Below are positions 26,149 to 33,177 of a DNA stretch of 33,177 bases, one piece after another. A program made the position numbers and the translations under genes. The notes beneath the pieces were generated by a model that searched no databases, was not told where the DNA came from, and saw nothing but the letters and a program-made list of their open reading frames with translations. Origin of the DNA: Betaproteobacteria bacterium (GTDB lineage Bacteria > Pseudomonadota > Gammaproteobacteria > Burkholderiales > SG8-41). Location of the stretch: assembly GCA_016868035.1 (NCBI GenBank), contig VGID01000044.1:1-33177 (forward strand), given 5' to 3'. Position 1 is the stretch's first letter. The number at the start of each line of letters is the position of its first letter.

Positions 26149-27927
26149 TTGCCCACGATCGTCACGCGCGCAGTCCCTGCGGCAGCAGCCAAGCGCCTGG
26201 CGACGGAGGGCGTGCACCCCTTGCTCGCGCGGCTCTACGCCGCCCGCGGGGTCACTTCCGCGCGCGAGCTCGCCATGGACCTCGATCAGCTCGCGCCTTT
26301 GGAGTCCATGCTCCACCTGCCGCAGATGGCGCGGCTCGTCGCCGACGCGATCGGCGCGGGACGCAAGCTCACGATCGTCGCCGATTACGACGCCGACGGG
26401 GCGACCGCCTGCGCGGTGGGCCTGCGTGCGCTGCGCGCGTTCGGCGCCGCGGTGGACTATCTGGTACCCAACCGCTTCGAGTACGGCTACGGGCTCACCC
26501 CGGAGATCGTGCGCCTCGCCCGCGAGCGCGCCCGGCCCGACATCCTGATCACGGTGGACAACGGCATCGCCAGCATCGAGGGGGTGGCGGAAGCGAACCG
26601 CGTCGGCATGGCGGTGCTGATCACCGATCATCATCTCCCCGCCGAGCGGCTGCCCGATGCCGCGTGCATCATCAATCCCAACCAGCCGGGCTGCACGTTT
26701 CCCAGCAAGCATCTCGCGGGGGTGGGCGTCATGTTCTATCTCATGCTCGCCCTGCGCGCGGAGCTGCGCGAGCGCGGCGCGTTCGGCCAAAGTCGAAAGT
26801 CGAAAGTCGAAAGTCGAAAGGAAGACGATTCAACTTCCGCCTTTCGCCTGTCGCCTTCCGACTTGAGGTCCGGCGGGCCGAACCTCGCCGACCTCCTGCC
26901 GCTGGTCGCGCTGGGAACAGTGGCCGACGTGGTCGTGCTCGATCGCAACAATCGCATCCTCGTGCACCACGGCCTGCAGCGGATGCGCTCCGGCCGCATG
27001 CAGCCCGGGATCTCGGCGCTGTTCCAGGTCGCGGGACGCGACGCGCGCAGCGCCACCGCACGCGATCTGGGCTTCTTCGTGGCACCACGCCTGAACGCGG
27101 CCGGCCGCCTCATTGACATGAGCCTCGGCATCGAGTGCCTCGCGACCGACGATGCCGCGCGCGCGGCGCAAATCGCGTCCGAGCTCGACCGCTTGAACCG
27201 CGAGCGGCGCGCGATCGAGTCCGAAATGCAGGACACGGCGCTCTCCGCCGTCGAAAGCCTCGAAGCCGGCGACAGCTACAGCCTGAGCCTGTACGAGCCC
27301 GCGTGGCATCAGGGGGTGAGCGGGAACGTGGCCGGACGCCTCAAGGACCGCTTCCACCGGCCCGCGATCGCCTTCGCCCCCGCGGGCGGCGGCGAGATCC
27401 GGGGCTCCGGGCGTTCGATCCCGGCGCTGCACCTGCGCGACGCGCTGGACCGGGTGGCCGTATGCCATCCCGGCTTGATCAGGAAGTTCGGCGGCCACGC
27501 AGCCGCGGCGGGGCTCACGCTGCACGAGAGCGATTTCGCGCGCTTTCGCGACGCCTTCGAGCAAACGGTGCGCGGGCTGCTCACGCCCGCAGACCTCGAG
27601 CAGGTGATCGAGACCGACGGCAGCCTCGCGCATCACGAGGTTACCGTCGAAACGGCCCGGCTGCTCGAGGCGGAAGTCTGGGGCCAGGGCTTTCCGCGTC
27701 CGTCGTTCCACGACCAATTCGAGGTCGTGTCGCAACGCCTCGTCGGCGGCCGTCACCTGAAGCTCAGGCTCGGGCGCGCGGGGCGCGTCTACGAGGCAAT
27801 GCTGTTCGGGGAGGCGGGGCCGCTGCCCTCGCGCATCGACGCTGTCCACCACCTCGAGGTGAACGAGTGGGAAGGCACGCGTGCCGCGCAGCTCATGCTG
27901 AGCAGCTGGCAGCCTGCGTCGGCTTGA
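26149..27927 (+). CDS. recJ: Single-stranded-DNA-specific exonuclease RecJ with in-frame repeat insertion
   Basis: A 592-residue 5'-3' ssDNA exonuclease. The DHH motifs are present: IVADYDADGATA near residues 76-87, ITVDNGI, ITDHHLP, LGTVADVVVLD, and the DHHA1 segment KFGGHAAAAGLTL. I chose the TTG at 26149 (LPTIVTRAVP) because the family N-terminus begins there and no ATG or GTG fits. Residues about 214-243 (QSRKSKVESRKEDD to DLRSGG) are an extra loop encoded by repeat element E8, inserted in frame between motif blocks. Without it the protein would have about 562 residues, close to the usual RecJ size. The catalytic motifs are untouched, so activity is plausible. Confidence 0.93.
   Translation: MPTIVTRAVPAAAAKRLATEGVHPLLARLYAARGVTSARELAMDLDQLAPLESMLHLPQMARLVADAIGAGRKLTIVADYDADGATACAVGLRALRAFGAAVDYLVPNRFEYGYGLTPEIVRLARERARPDILITVDNGIASIEGVAEANRVGMAVLITDHHLPAERLPDAACIINPNQPGCTFPSKHLAGVGVMFYLMLALRAELRERGAFGQSRKSKVESRKEDDSTSAFRLSPSDLRSGGPNLADLLPLVALGTVADVVVLDRNNRILVHHGLQRMRSGRMQPGISALFQVAGRDARSATARDLGFFVAPRLNAAGRLIDMSLGIECLATDDAARAAQIASELDRLNRERRAIESEMQDTALSAVESLEAGDSYSLSLYEPAWHQGVSGNVAGRLKDRFHRPAIAFAPAGGGEIRGSGRSIPALHLRDALDRVAVCHPGLIRKFGGHAAAAGLTLHESDFARFRDAFEQTVRGLLTPADLEQVIETDGSLAHHEVTVETARLLEAEVWGQGFPRPSFHDQFEVVSQRLVGGRHLKLRLGRAGRVYEAMLFGEAGPLPSRIDAVHHLEVNEWEGTRAAQLMLSSWQPASA
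26789..26867. repeat. Heptamer hairpin element E8 (AAAGTCG flavour) inside recJ
   Basis: The left arm has four perfect AAAGTCG units (26789-26816). The right arm has inverted units ACTTCCG, CCTTTCG, CCTGTCG, CCTTCCG, ACTTGAG (26833-26867). It adds roughly 30 codons (26788-26877) to recJ in frame. The AAAGTCG tandem has no stop codon in any of the six frames, unlike the GTRAGCG and GGTGAAC flavours seen between genes. Confidence 0.9.
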
Positions 27928-27939
27928 AGCTCGCGGATG

Positions 27940-27945
27940 TATAAT
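27940..27945 (+). promoter_or_regulatory. Possible -10 box for prfB-lysS
   Basis: TATAAT lies 23 bases upstream of the prfB ATG, in the 40-base gap after recJ. The -35 region overlaps the end of recJ and is weak, so this is a candidate only. Confidence 0.45.
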
Positions 27946-27967
27946 CGTTCCTTTTCCGCGACGCACC

Positions 27968-29072
27968 ATGGAAGCCGAACAGATCAACGCCATTGCCAAG
28001 CGCCTGCAGGACGTGGAGGCACGCACCGCCGAGCTGCGGAGGTATCTTTGACTTCGAGGGCAAAAAAACCCGGCTCGCGGCCATAGGAACGGCGCTGGAG
28101 GATCCCGGCGTCTGGACGGACAGCAAGCGCTCCCAGGAGCTCGGCAAGGAAAAGAAGGCGCTCGAGTCCGTCGTCTCGAGCCTGGAAGCGACGACGAGCG
28201 CGGCGCGCGATTCGGCCGAGCTGTTCGAGATCGCGCGGAGCGAGCGGGACGACGCGACCCTGCGCGCGATCGATGCCGACGCCCGCGCGCTGGAACAAAC
28301 GGTGGCGGAGATGGAATTCCGCCGCATGTTCGCCAATCCGCTCGATCCAAACAATTGCTTCCTCGACATCCAGGCCGGTTCCGGCGGCACCGAGGCGCAG
28401 GACTGGGCCCGGATGCTCCAGCGCATGTACACGCGTTACTGCGAGCGCAAGGGCTTCCGCGTGGAGCTGCTCGAGGAATCTCCCGGGGAGGTCGCGGGCA
28501 TCAAGAGCGCCACCCTCAAGGTTGCCGGCGACTATGCCTACGGCCACCTGCGCACGGAGACCGGCGTGCACCGGCTCGTGCGCAAGTCTCCGTTCGACGC
28601 CAACAGCCGGCGCCATACCTCGTTCGCCAGCGTGTCCGCCTACCCGGAAGTGGACGAGACGATCGAGATCGCCGTCAATCCGGCGGACCTGCGCGTGGAC
28701 ACCTTCCGCGCATCGGGGGCCGGCGGGCAGCACGTGAACAAGACCGACTCGGCGGTGCGTGTCACCCACATCCCGACGGGCATCGTCGTGCAGTGCCAGA
28801 GCGACCGCTCGCAGCACCGCAACCGCGCGGAAGCGATGGCGATGCTCAAGTCCCGGCTCTACGAGCTCGAGTTGAGGAAGCGCGAGGCGGAGAAGCAGGC
28901 GCTGGAAGACGCCAAGACCGATATCGGCTGGGGCCACCAGATCCGCTCCTACGTGCTCGACCAGTCGCGCATCAAGGACCTGCGCACCGGCGTCGAGATC
29001 GGGAACACCCAGGCGGTGCTCGACGGCGATCTCGAGGACTTCATCACGGCGAGCCTCAAGAAGGGACTGTAG
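27968..29072 (+). CDS. prfB: Peptide chain release factor 2 (programmed +1 frameshift)
   Basis: RF2 recognises UGA and UAA stops. The product is about 367 residues, read as 27968-28048 and then, after skipping T28049, 28050-29072. The first 27 codons (from [14 protein letters not shown]) end at CTT followed by an in-frame TGA. The +1 frame continues [13 protein letters not shown]. The main part has the stop-recognition tripeptide SPF in [13 protein letters not shown] and the catalytic GGQ in [17 protein letters not shown]. The frameshift is the conserved RF2 autoregulatory device, not a sequencing error. lysS follows 13 bases later, as in E. coli. Confidence 0.97.
28038..28052 (+). promoter_or_regulatory. 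RF2 programmed frameshift site
   Basis: The site reads GGAGG-TAT-CTT-TGA-C: an internal Shine-Dalgarno (28038-28042), three bases, the CTT slip codon (28046-28048), and the in-frame TGA (28049-28051) followed by C. Spacing matches the E. coli prfB signal, where low RF2 lets the ribosome slip +1 from CUU to UUU. Confidence 0.95.
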
Positions 29073-29085
29073 AAAGGGAGCGCTC

Positions 29086-30600
29086 ATGAAAGAACAATCC
29101 ACGCCGCCCCCCCAGGACGAGAACCGCCTGATCGCCGAGCGCCGCGCGAAGCTCCACGCCCTGCGCCAGAAGGGAGTGGCCTTCCCCAACGGCTTCTGGC
29201 GCCAGGACCTCGCCGCGGAGCTCACCGAGCGGCACGAGAAAACCGACCGCGACGCGCTCGACCTGAAACCCGTGGTGGTGAAGGTCGCGGGCCGCCTGAT
29301 GTCGAAGCGCATGTTCGGCAAGGCCACCTTCGCCACCCTTCAGGACATGAGCGGCTCGATCCAGATCTTCGTCACCGACAGCTACCCGGGCAAGGAGCAG
29401 CACGAGGAGTTCAAGCACTACGACATCGGCGACATCGTCGCGGTGAACGGGGTGCTGTTCAAGACCAAGACCGACGAGGTCACGGTACGCGTGCGCGAGC
29501 TGCTGCTGCTCGTCAAGTCGTTGCGCCCGCTGCCGGAGAAGTTCCACGGGCTCTCCGACCAGGAGCTGCGCTACCGGCAGCGCTACGTGGACCTGATCGT
29601 GAACGAGGACACGCGGCTCACCTTCGTGCAGCGCTCGCGCATCGTCCAGGCGCTGCGCAACTTTCTCCTCTCCAAGCGCTTCCTCGAGGTCGAGACGCCG
29701 ATGATGCAGCCGATCCCGGGCGGCGCCGCCGCCCGCCCGTTTCTCACGCATCACAACGCGCTCGACATGAAGCTCTACCTGCGCATCGCGCCCGAGCTCT
29801 ACCTCAAGCGCCTGGTGGTGGGCGGACTGGAGAAAGTGTTCGAGATCAACCGCAGTTTCCGCAACGAGGGTATCTCCACGAAGCACAATCCCGAGTTCAC
29901 GATGCTCGAGCTGTACACGGCCTACACGGACTACGAGTACATGATGTCCACGATCGAGCAGATGCTGCTGAACGTCGCGCAAGCGGTGCTGGGCACCCCC
30001 AAGTTCACGTATCAGGACCACGAGATCGATCTCGCCCAGCCCTACCAGCGCCTAACCATCCGCCAGGCCGTCCGGCAGTTCCTTCCGGACATTCCGGAGG
30101 CGGTGCTCGACGACCGCGCGGCGCTCGTCGCGAAGTTGAAGGAGCTCGATATCGCCTACCGCCCCGCGGACGGCATCGGAGGCCTGCAGTTGACGCTCTT
30201 CGAGAACAAGGTCGAGGACAAGCTCATCCAGCCCACCTTCATACTCGACTACCCGGCCGAGGTTTCGCCGCTCGCGCGCCGCAGCGACAAGAACCCCGAC
30301 GTCGCGGAGCGCTTCGAGCTCTACATCGCGGGGCGCGAGATCGCCAACGGGTTCTCGGAGCTGAACGATCCCGAGGACCAGGCGGCACGCTTCACCGAGC
30401 AGGCCCGCCAGAAGGACGCGGGCGACGCCGAGGCGATGCATTTCGACGCGGACTACATCCGGGCGCTCGAATACGGGCTGCCCCCGACCTCGGGCGCCGG
30501 CATCGGCGTGGACCGCCTGGTGATGCTGCTCACCAACAATCCCTCGATACGCGACGTGATCCTCTTTCCGCTCCTCCGGCCGGAAGCGGGTGAGCAGTAA
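29086..30600 (+). CDS. lysS: Lysine--tRNA ligase (class II)
   Basis: A 504-residue class II LysRS. An N-terminal OB anticodon-binding domain (about residues 60-150, [26 protein letters not shown]) precedes the catalytic core: motif 1 near [21 protein letters not shown], motif 2 in [24 protein letters not shown], and motif 3 in [31 protein letters not shown]. The canonical protein would end at about RPE; the final AGEQ and the TAA stop come from repeat element E9. The ATG is preceded by GAAAGGGAG. Confidence 0.96.
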   Translation: MKEQSTPPPQDENRLIAERRAKLHALRQKGVAFPNGFWRQDLAAELTERHEKTDRDALDLKPVVVKVAGRLMSKRMFGKATFATLQDMSGSIQIFVTDSYPGKEQHEEFKHYDIGDIVAVNGVLFKTKTDEVTVRVRELLLLVKSLRPLPEKFHGLSDQELRYRQRYVDLIVNEDTRLTFVQRSRIVQALRNFLLSKRFLEVETPMMQPIPGGAAARPFLTHHNALDMKLYLRIAPELYLKRLVVGGLEKVFEINRSFRNEGISTKHNPEFTMLELYTAYTDYEYMMSTIEQMLLNVAQAVLGTPKFTYQDHEIDLAQPYQRLTIRQAVRQFLPDIPEAVLDDRAALVAKLKELDIAYRPADGIGGLQLTLFENKVEDKLIQPTFILDYPAEVSPLARRSDKNPDVAERFELYIAGREIANGFSELNDPEDQAARFTEQARQKDAGDAEAMHFDADYIRALEYGLPPTSGAGIGVDRLVMLLTNNPSIRDVILFPLLRPEAGEQ

Positions 30601-30701
30601 GCCGTGAGCGGCAAGCAGTAAGATCATGACACTCGTTTGCCACGGCTAACGGTCCCGCGTTTACCGCTTACTGCTTACCACTGACCGCTTACTGCTCACG
30701 G
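30590..30701. repeat. Heptamer hairpin element E9 (GTRAGCG flavour) between lysS and aacS
   Basis: The left arm is GTGAGCA, GTAAGCC, GTGAGCG, GCAAGCA, GTAAGAT (30590-30624). The right arm is TTTACCG, CTTACTG, CTTACCA, CTGACCG, CTTACTG, CTCACGG (30660-30701). The lysS TAA (30598-30600) is inside the left arm, and the right arm ends five bases before the GTG of the next gene, so it fills the whole intergenic space. Confidence 0.92.
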
Positions 30702-30706
30702 ATCCT

Positions 30707-32671
30707 GTGGACCAGCCGCTCTGGCAGCCGTCCCCCGAACGCGTGGCGAACACGAATCTCACCGCGTTCATGCGGCACGTGCGCATGCGCTGGGGAGTCG
30801 CGGCGTCGGATTACGACGAGCTCTACCAGTGGTCGGTCACCGAGCCCGAGCAATTCTGGATGTCGGTGTGGTCGTTTTGCGGAGTGATCGCCGGGAGCCG
30901 CGGCGCATCGGTCCTCGTGGACGGCCACAGGATGCCGGGCGCGCGCTGGTTCCCGGAGGCACGGCTGAACTTCGCCGAGAACCTCCTGCGGCGCCGCGAC
31001 CACGCGCCGGCGATCCTGTTCCGGGGCGAGGACCGCGTGGCGAGCAGCGTGACCTACGCGGAGCTCTACGCGGAAGTGTCCCGCCTCGCGCAGGCGCTGC
31101 GCGCAGCCGGGGTTGCGCCGGGCGACCGGGTTGCCGCGTACATGCCCAACGTGCCGGGCGCGGTGATCGCGATGCTCGCCGCGACGAGCCTCGGTGCGGT
31201 GTGGTCGTCGTGCTCTCCCGATTTCGGCGTCCAGGGCGTGCTCGACCGCTTCGGGCAGATCGAGCCGAAAATCCTGTTCGGCGCCGACGGCTATTTCTAC
31301 AACGGCAAGACGATCGACATCGTCGATCGTCTCAGGGAAATCGCCCGCAGCCTTCCGTCACTGGAAAAAATCGTCGTTGTGCCCTACACGCAACGCAATC
31401 CGGTTGTCGACGGAACTCCGAATTGCGTCGATGTGCACGAGTTCATGGCGCCGTACCGCGCACAGGACATCGGGTTCCCGCAACTGCCCTTCGATCACCC
31501 GCTCTACATCCTGTACTCTTCCGGCACCACCGGGGCGCCCAAGTGCATCGTGCACGGCGCCGGGGGCACGCTGCTCCAGCACCTGAAGGAGCATCTGCTG
31601 CACGCGGATCTGAAGCCCGGGGAGCGCCTGTTCTACTTCACGACCTGCGGCTGGATGATGTGGAACTGGCTCGTTTCGGCGCTTGCCTCGCGCGCTGCCA
31701 TCGCGCTCTACGACGGCTCGCCGCTCATCGCCGGTGGGCGCATCCTGTTCGATTTCGCCGACGCCGCGGGCATCCATGTCCTCGGCATCTCGGCCAAATA
31801 CATCGACTCGATCGCCAAGCTCGGACTCTCGCCGCGCGCGACGCACAAGCTCGCGGAGCTGAAGAGCGTGCTCTCGACCGGCTCCCCGCTCGCGCCCGAG
31901 AGCTTCGATTACGTCTACCGCGAGATCAAGCGCGACGTTCAGCTCGCTTCGATCTCCGGCGGCACCGACATCGTCTCGTGCTTCGTGCTCGGCAATCCGA
32001 CCGGTCCGGTGCGGCGCGGGGAGATCCAGTGCCGCGGGCTGGGAATGAAGGTCGAGGTGTTCGACGATGCGGGGCACGCCGTGCGCGGGGAAAAAGGCGA
32101 GCTCGTGTGCACGGCCCCTTTCCCCTCCATGCCGGTCGGCTTCTGGAACGACCCCGACGGAGCCAAATACCGCGCCGCCTATTTCGAGAAATTTCCCGGC
32201 GTGTGGTGCCACGGGGATTACGTGGAGCTGACCGGACACGGGGGCATGATCATCTACGGGCGCTCGGATGCCGTGCTCAACCCCGGTGGCGTGCGCATCG
32301 GCACCGCGGAGATCTATCGCCAGGTCGAGCAGCACGACGAAGTGCTGGAAAGCCTGGTCATCGGCCAGGATTGGCCGCCGGAGCACCCATCCGACACCCG
32401 GGTAGTGCTGTTCGTTCGCCTGCGCGAAGGCCTCGCGCTCGACGATGCGCTCATCGACAGGATCAAGCGCAGGATCCGCGAGCGCGCCTCGCCGCGCCAC
32501 GTTCCGGCAAGGATCGTCCAGGTCGCGGACATCCCCCGCACCAAGAGCGGCAAGATCGTCGAGCTCGCGGTGCGCAACGTCGTGCACGGCCGGCCCGTGA
32601 AGAACGCCGAAGCGCTCGCCAATCCCGAGGCGCTTGCCCTGTACCAGGACCTTCCCGCCCTGCGCTCCTAA
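30707..32671 (+). CDS. Acetoacetyl-CoA synthetase
   Basis: A 654-residue member of the acyl-adenylate-forming family that activates acetoacetate with ATP and CoA. The N-terminal lid region ([20 protein letters not shown], then [14 protein letters not shown]) is of the AacS type. The ATP-binding motif is [15 protein letters not shown] near residues 268-282; a tryptophan-rich [13 protein letters not shown], the segment [12 protein letters not shown], and the C-terminal TKSGKIVE with the adenylation lysine are also present. In polyhydroxybutyrate-making bacteria this enzyme helps reclaim acetoacetate, but no such genes are in the window. It starts with GTG just after element E9 with no obvious Shine-Dalgarno. 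Confidence 0.92.
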   Translation: MDQPLWQPSPERVANTNLTAFMRHVRMRWGVAASDYDELYQWSVTEPEQFWMSVWSFCGVIAGSRGASVLVDGHRMPGARWFPEARLNFAENLLRRRDHAPAILFRGEDRVASSVTYAELYAEVSRLAQALRAAGVAPGDRVAAYMPNVPGAVIAMLAATSLGAVWSSCSPDFGVQGVLDRFGQIEPKILFGADGYFYNGKTIDIVDRLREIARSLPSLEKIVVVPYTQRNPVVDGTPNCVDVHEFMAPYRAQDIGFPQLPFDHPLYILYSSGTTGAPKCIVHGAGGTLLQHLKEHLLHADLKPGERLFYFTTCGWMMWNWLVSALASRAAIALYDGSPLIAGGRILFDFADAAGIHVLGISAKYIDSIAKLGLSPRATHKLAELKSVLSTGSPLAPESFDYVYREIKRDVQLASISGGTDIVSCFVLGNPTGPVRRGEIQCRGLGMKVEVFDDAGHAVRGEKGELVCTAPFPSMPVGFWNDPDGAKYRAAYFEKFPGVWCHGDYVELTGHGGMIIYGRSDAVLNPGGVRIGTAEIYRQVEQHDEVLESLVIGQDWPPEHPSDTRVVLFVRLREGLALDDALIDRIKRRIRERASPRHVPARIVQVADIPRTKSGKIVELAVRNVVHGRPVKNAEALANPEALALYQDLPALRS

Positions 32672-32705
32672 AGCCCGTATTAAAACGCCCGAAAAACCTC
32701 GAAAC

Positions 32706-32885
32706 CGCCGATGAACGCGGATGGACGCAGATAAGATCAAGACCAACATAGACAGGATTAACAGGATGAAAACAGGATTTACATGATTATTCGATCGGCT
32801 TTAATCCTGTTAATCTTGTGAAATCTTGTAAATCCTGTCCATTTCCCTTTTTTCGTCGGCGTGTATCGGCGTTTATCTGCGATTG
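32706..32885. repeat. Nested hairpin element E10 (10-mer outer arms, 9-mer inner arms)
   Basis: The outer left arm is CGCCGATGAA, CGCGGATGGA, CGCAGATAAG (32706-32735). The outer right arm is TCGGCGTGTA, TCGGCGTTTA, TCTGCGATTG (32856-32885). Between them lies a second complete element with ACAGGATTA-type units on the left (32752-32789) and the inverted TTAATCCTGT-type units on the right (32801-32839). The outer unit is the same as in E3. It follows the acetoacetyl-CoA synthetase gene. Confidence 0.85.
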
Positions 32886-33074
32886 ATATTTCTTGATTCT
32901 GTTATCGGCTCCTGGCCATCCCGGCGCGAAACCGCCAGGGGAACCGTCCGGGCGTGAGCACAATTTCACACCGTGCACCTCGCGAAACCGTAACAGACTG
33001 TTTCCACGCGCAGTCCGTCACATACGCCCGGCCCGCGCTCTCCAGAGGTCTTGTCAATAGGTGTGTAAAAAGAT
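32886..33074. other. Non-coding tail of the window
   Basis: No supported gene. An inverted repeat CCTGGC/GCCAGG lies near 32912-32940. The stretch 33049-33072 (TTGTCAATAGGTGTGTAAAAAG) sits just beyond the stop of the truncated minus-strand gene and could be the terminal repeat of an insertion sequence, but the partner end is outside the window. Confidence 0.35.
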
Positions 33075-33176
33075 TCAGGCGGCTTTCCTTGTCGGCTCGA
33101 TCCTCGTGCGCACGGCGATTCCGTCCTTGAACAGTTTTCCGTCGTAGACATCCCTCATCAGATGCGGCGCGTTGAG
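33075..33176 (-). CDS. C-terminal fragment of a gene running off the window (possibly a transposase)
   Basis: The minus strand has an open frame entering from the window edge and ending with TGA at 33077-33075. The 33 visible residues contain LNAPHLMRDVYDGKLFKDG and end TRIEPTRKAA. The short basic tail and the flanking AT-rich TTTTTACACACC next to the stop recall the end of an insertion-sequence transposase gene, but I cannot assign a family. The 5' part lies outside the window. Confidence 0.4.
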   Translation of the reverse strand, partial: LNAPHLMRDVYDGKLFKDGIAVRTRIEPTRKAA

Positions 33177-33177
33177 C

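Noticed and set aside
27968-28051. Broken prfB gene
   Set aside because: The in-frame TGA lies in the conserved RF2 frameshift context, so it is a regulatory feature rather than a mutation.
32966-33151. Small minus-strand open frame of 61 codons
   Set aside because: It overlaps the better-supported fragment ending at 33075 in another frame, and its composition looks like non-coding sequence.

Overview
The window is a GC-rich stretch of bacterial chromosome. Gene content and order point to a beta-/gammaproteobacterium, most likely an environmental betaproteobacterium: nlpD-pcm-surE, the thrS-infC-rpmI-rplT-pheS-pheT-ihfA-merR run followed by tRNA-Pro, lolC/E-lolD, an RpfE-type gene beside recJ-prfB-lysS, RelA of the mono-functional type, and acetoacetyl-CoA synthetase. 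Almost everything is core metabolism or information processing. There is no prophage, CRISPR array or complete insertion sequence.

Layout. 1-3476 (minus): nlpD, pcm, surE, a cupin protein and tRNA-Pro(GGG). 3545-11192 (minus): the translation run, read from the right as tRNA-Val(GAC), thrS, infC, rpmI, rplT, pheS, pheT, ihfA and a MerR-type regulator. 11270-13286 (plus): a small operon of a DUF1330 protein, an exported SUMF1-fold protein without the catalytic cysteines, and a 2-keto-4-pentenoate hydratase-type enzyme. 13309-21241 (minus): comEC, relA, then three tightly packed genes for an MscS-like channel, a soluble MgtE-like N+CBS protein and MgtE itself. 21350-22955 (plus): DUF2062 membrane protein, DNA-3-methyladenine glycosylase and a small membrane protein. 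23016-24975 (minus): lolC/E and lolD. 25107-32671 (plus): RpfE-type protein, recJ, prfB (with the RF2 programmed frameshift), lysS and acetoacetyl-CoA synthetase. The last 400 bases hold a nested repeat and a fragment of a gene that runs off the window.

The most unusual signal lies between and inside these genes. About ten small elements share one design but have different sequences: an arm of short direct repeats (mostly 7-mers, sometimes 10- or 9-mers), a short spacer, and an arm of the same repeats inverted. Different elements use different unit sequences (GTRAGCG, GGTGAAC, GTTCAAG, GGGAATC, AAAGTCG, CGCMGATNRA, ACAGGATTA). They sit at gene edges, supply stop codons and C-terminal tails to several genes, and abut several start codons. 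One lies in frame inside recJ, and one is nested in another. Unit lengths of 7 and 10 are both 1 mod 3, so a unit containing a stop codon closes all three frames within three units. The one flavour free of stop codons is the one found inside a coding sequence. This is the best candidate here for an undescribed system.

Other noteworthy points are an ATA start codon for infC, a perfect palindrome next to the rpmI ribosome binding site, a terminator-like hairpin just upstream of thrS, and the channel/MgtE trio downstream of relA.
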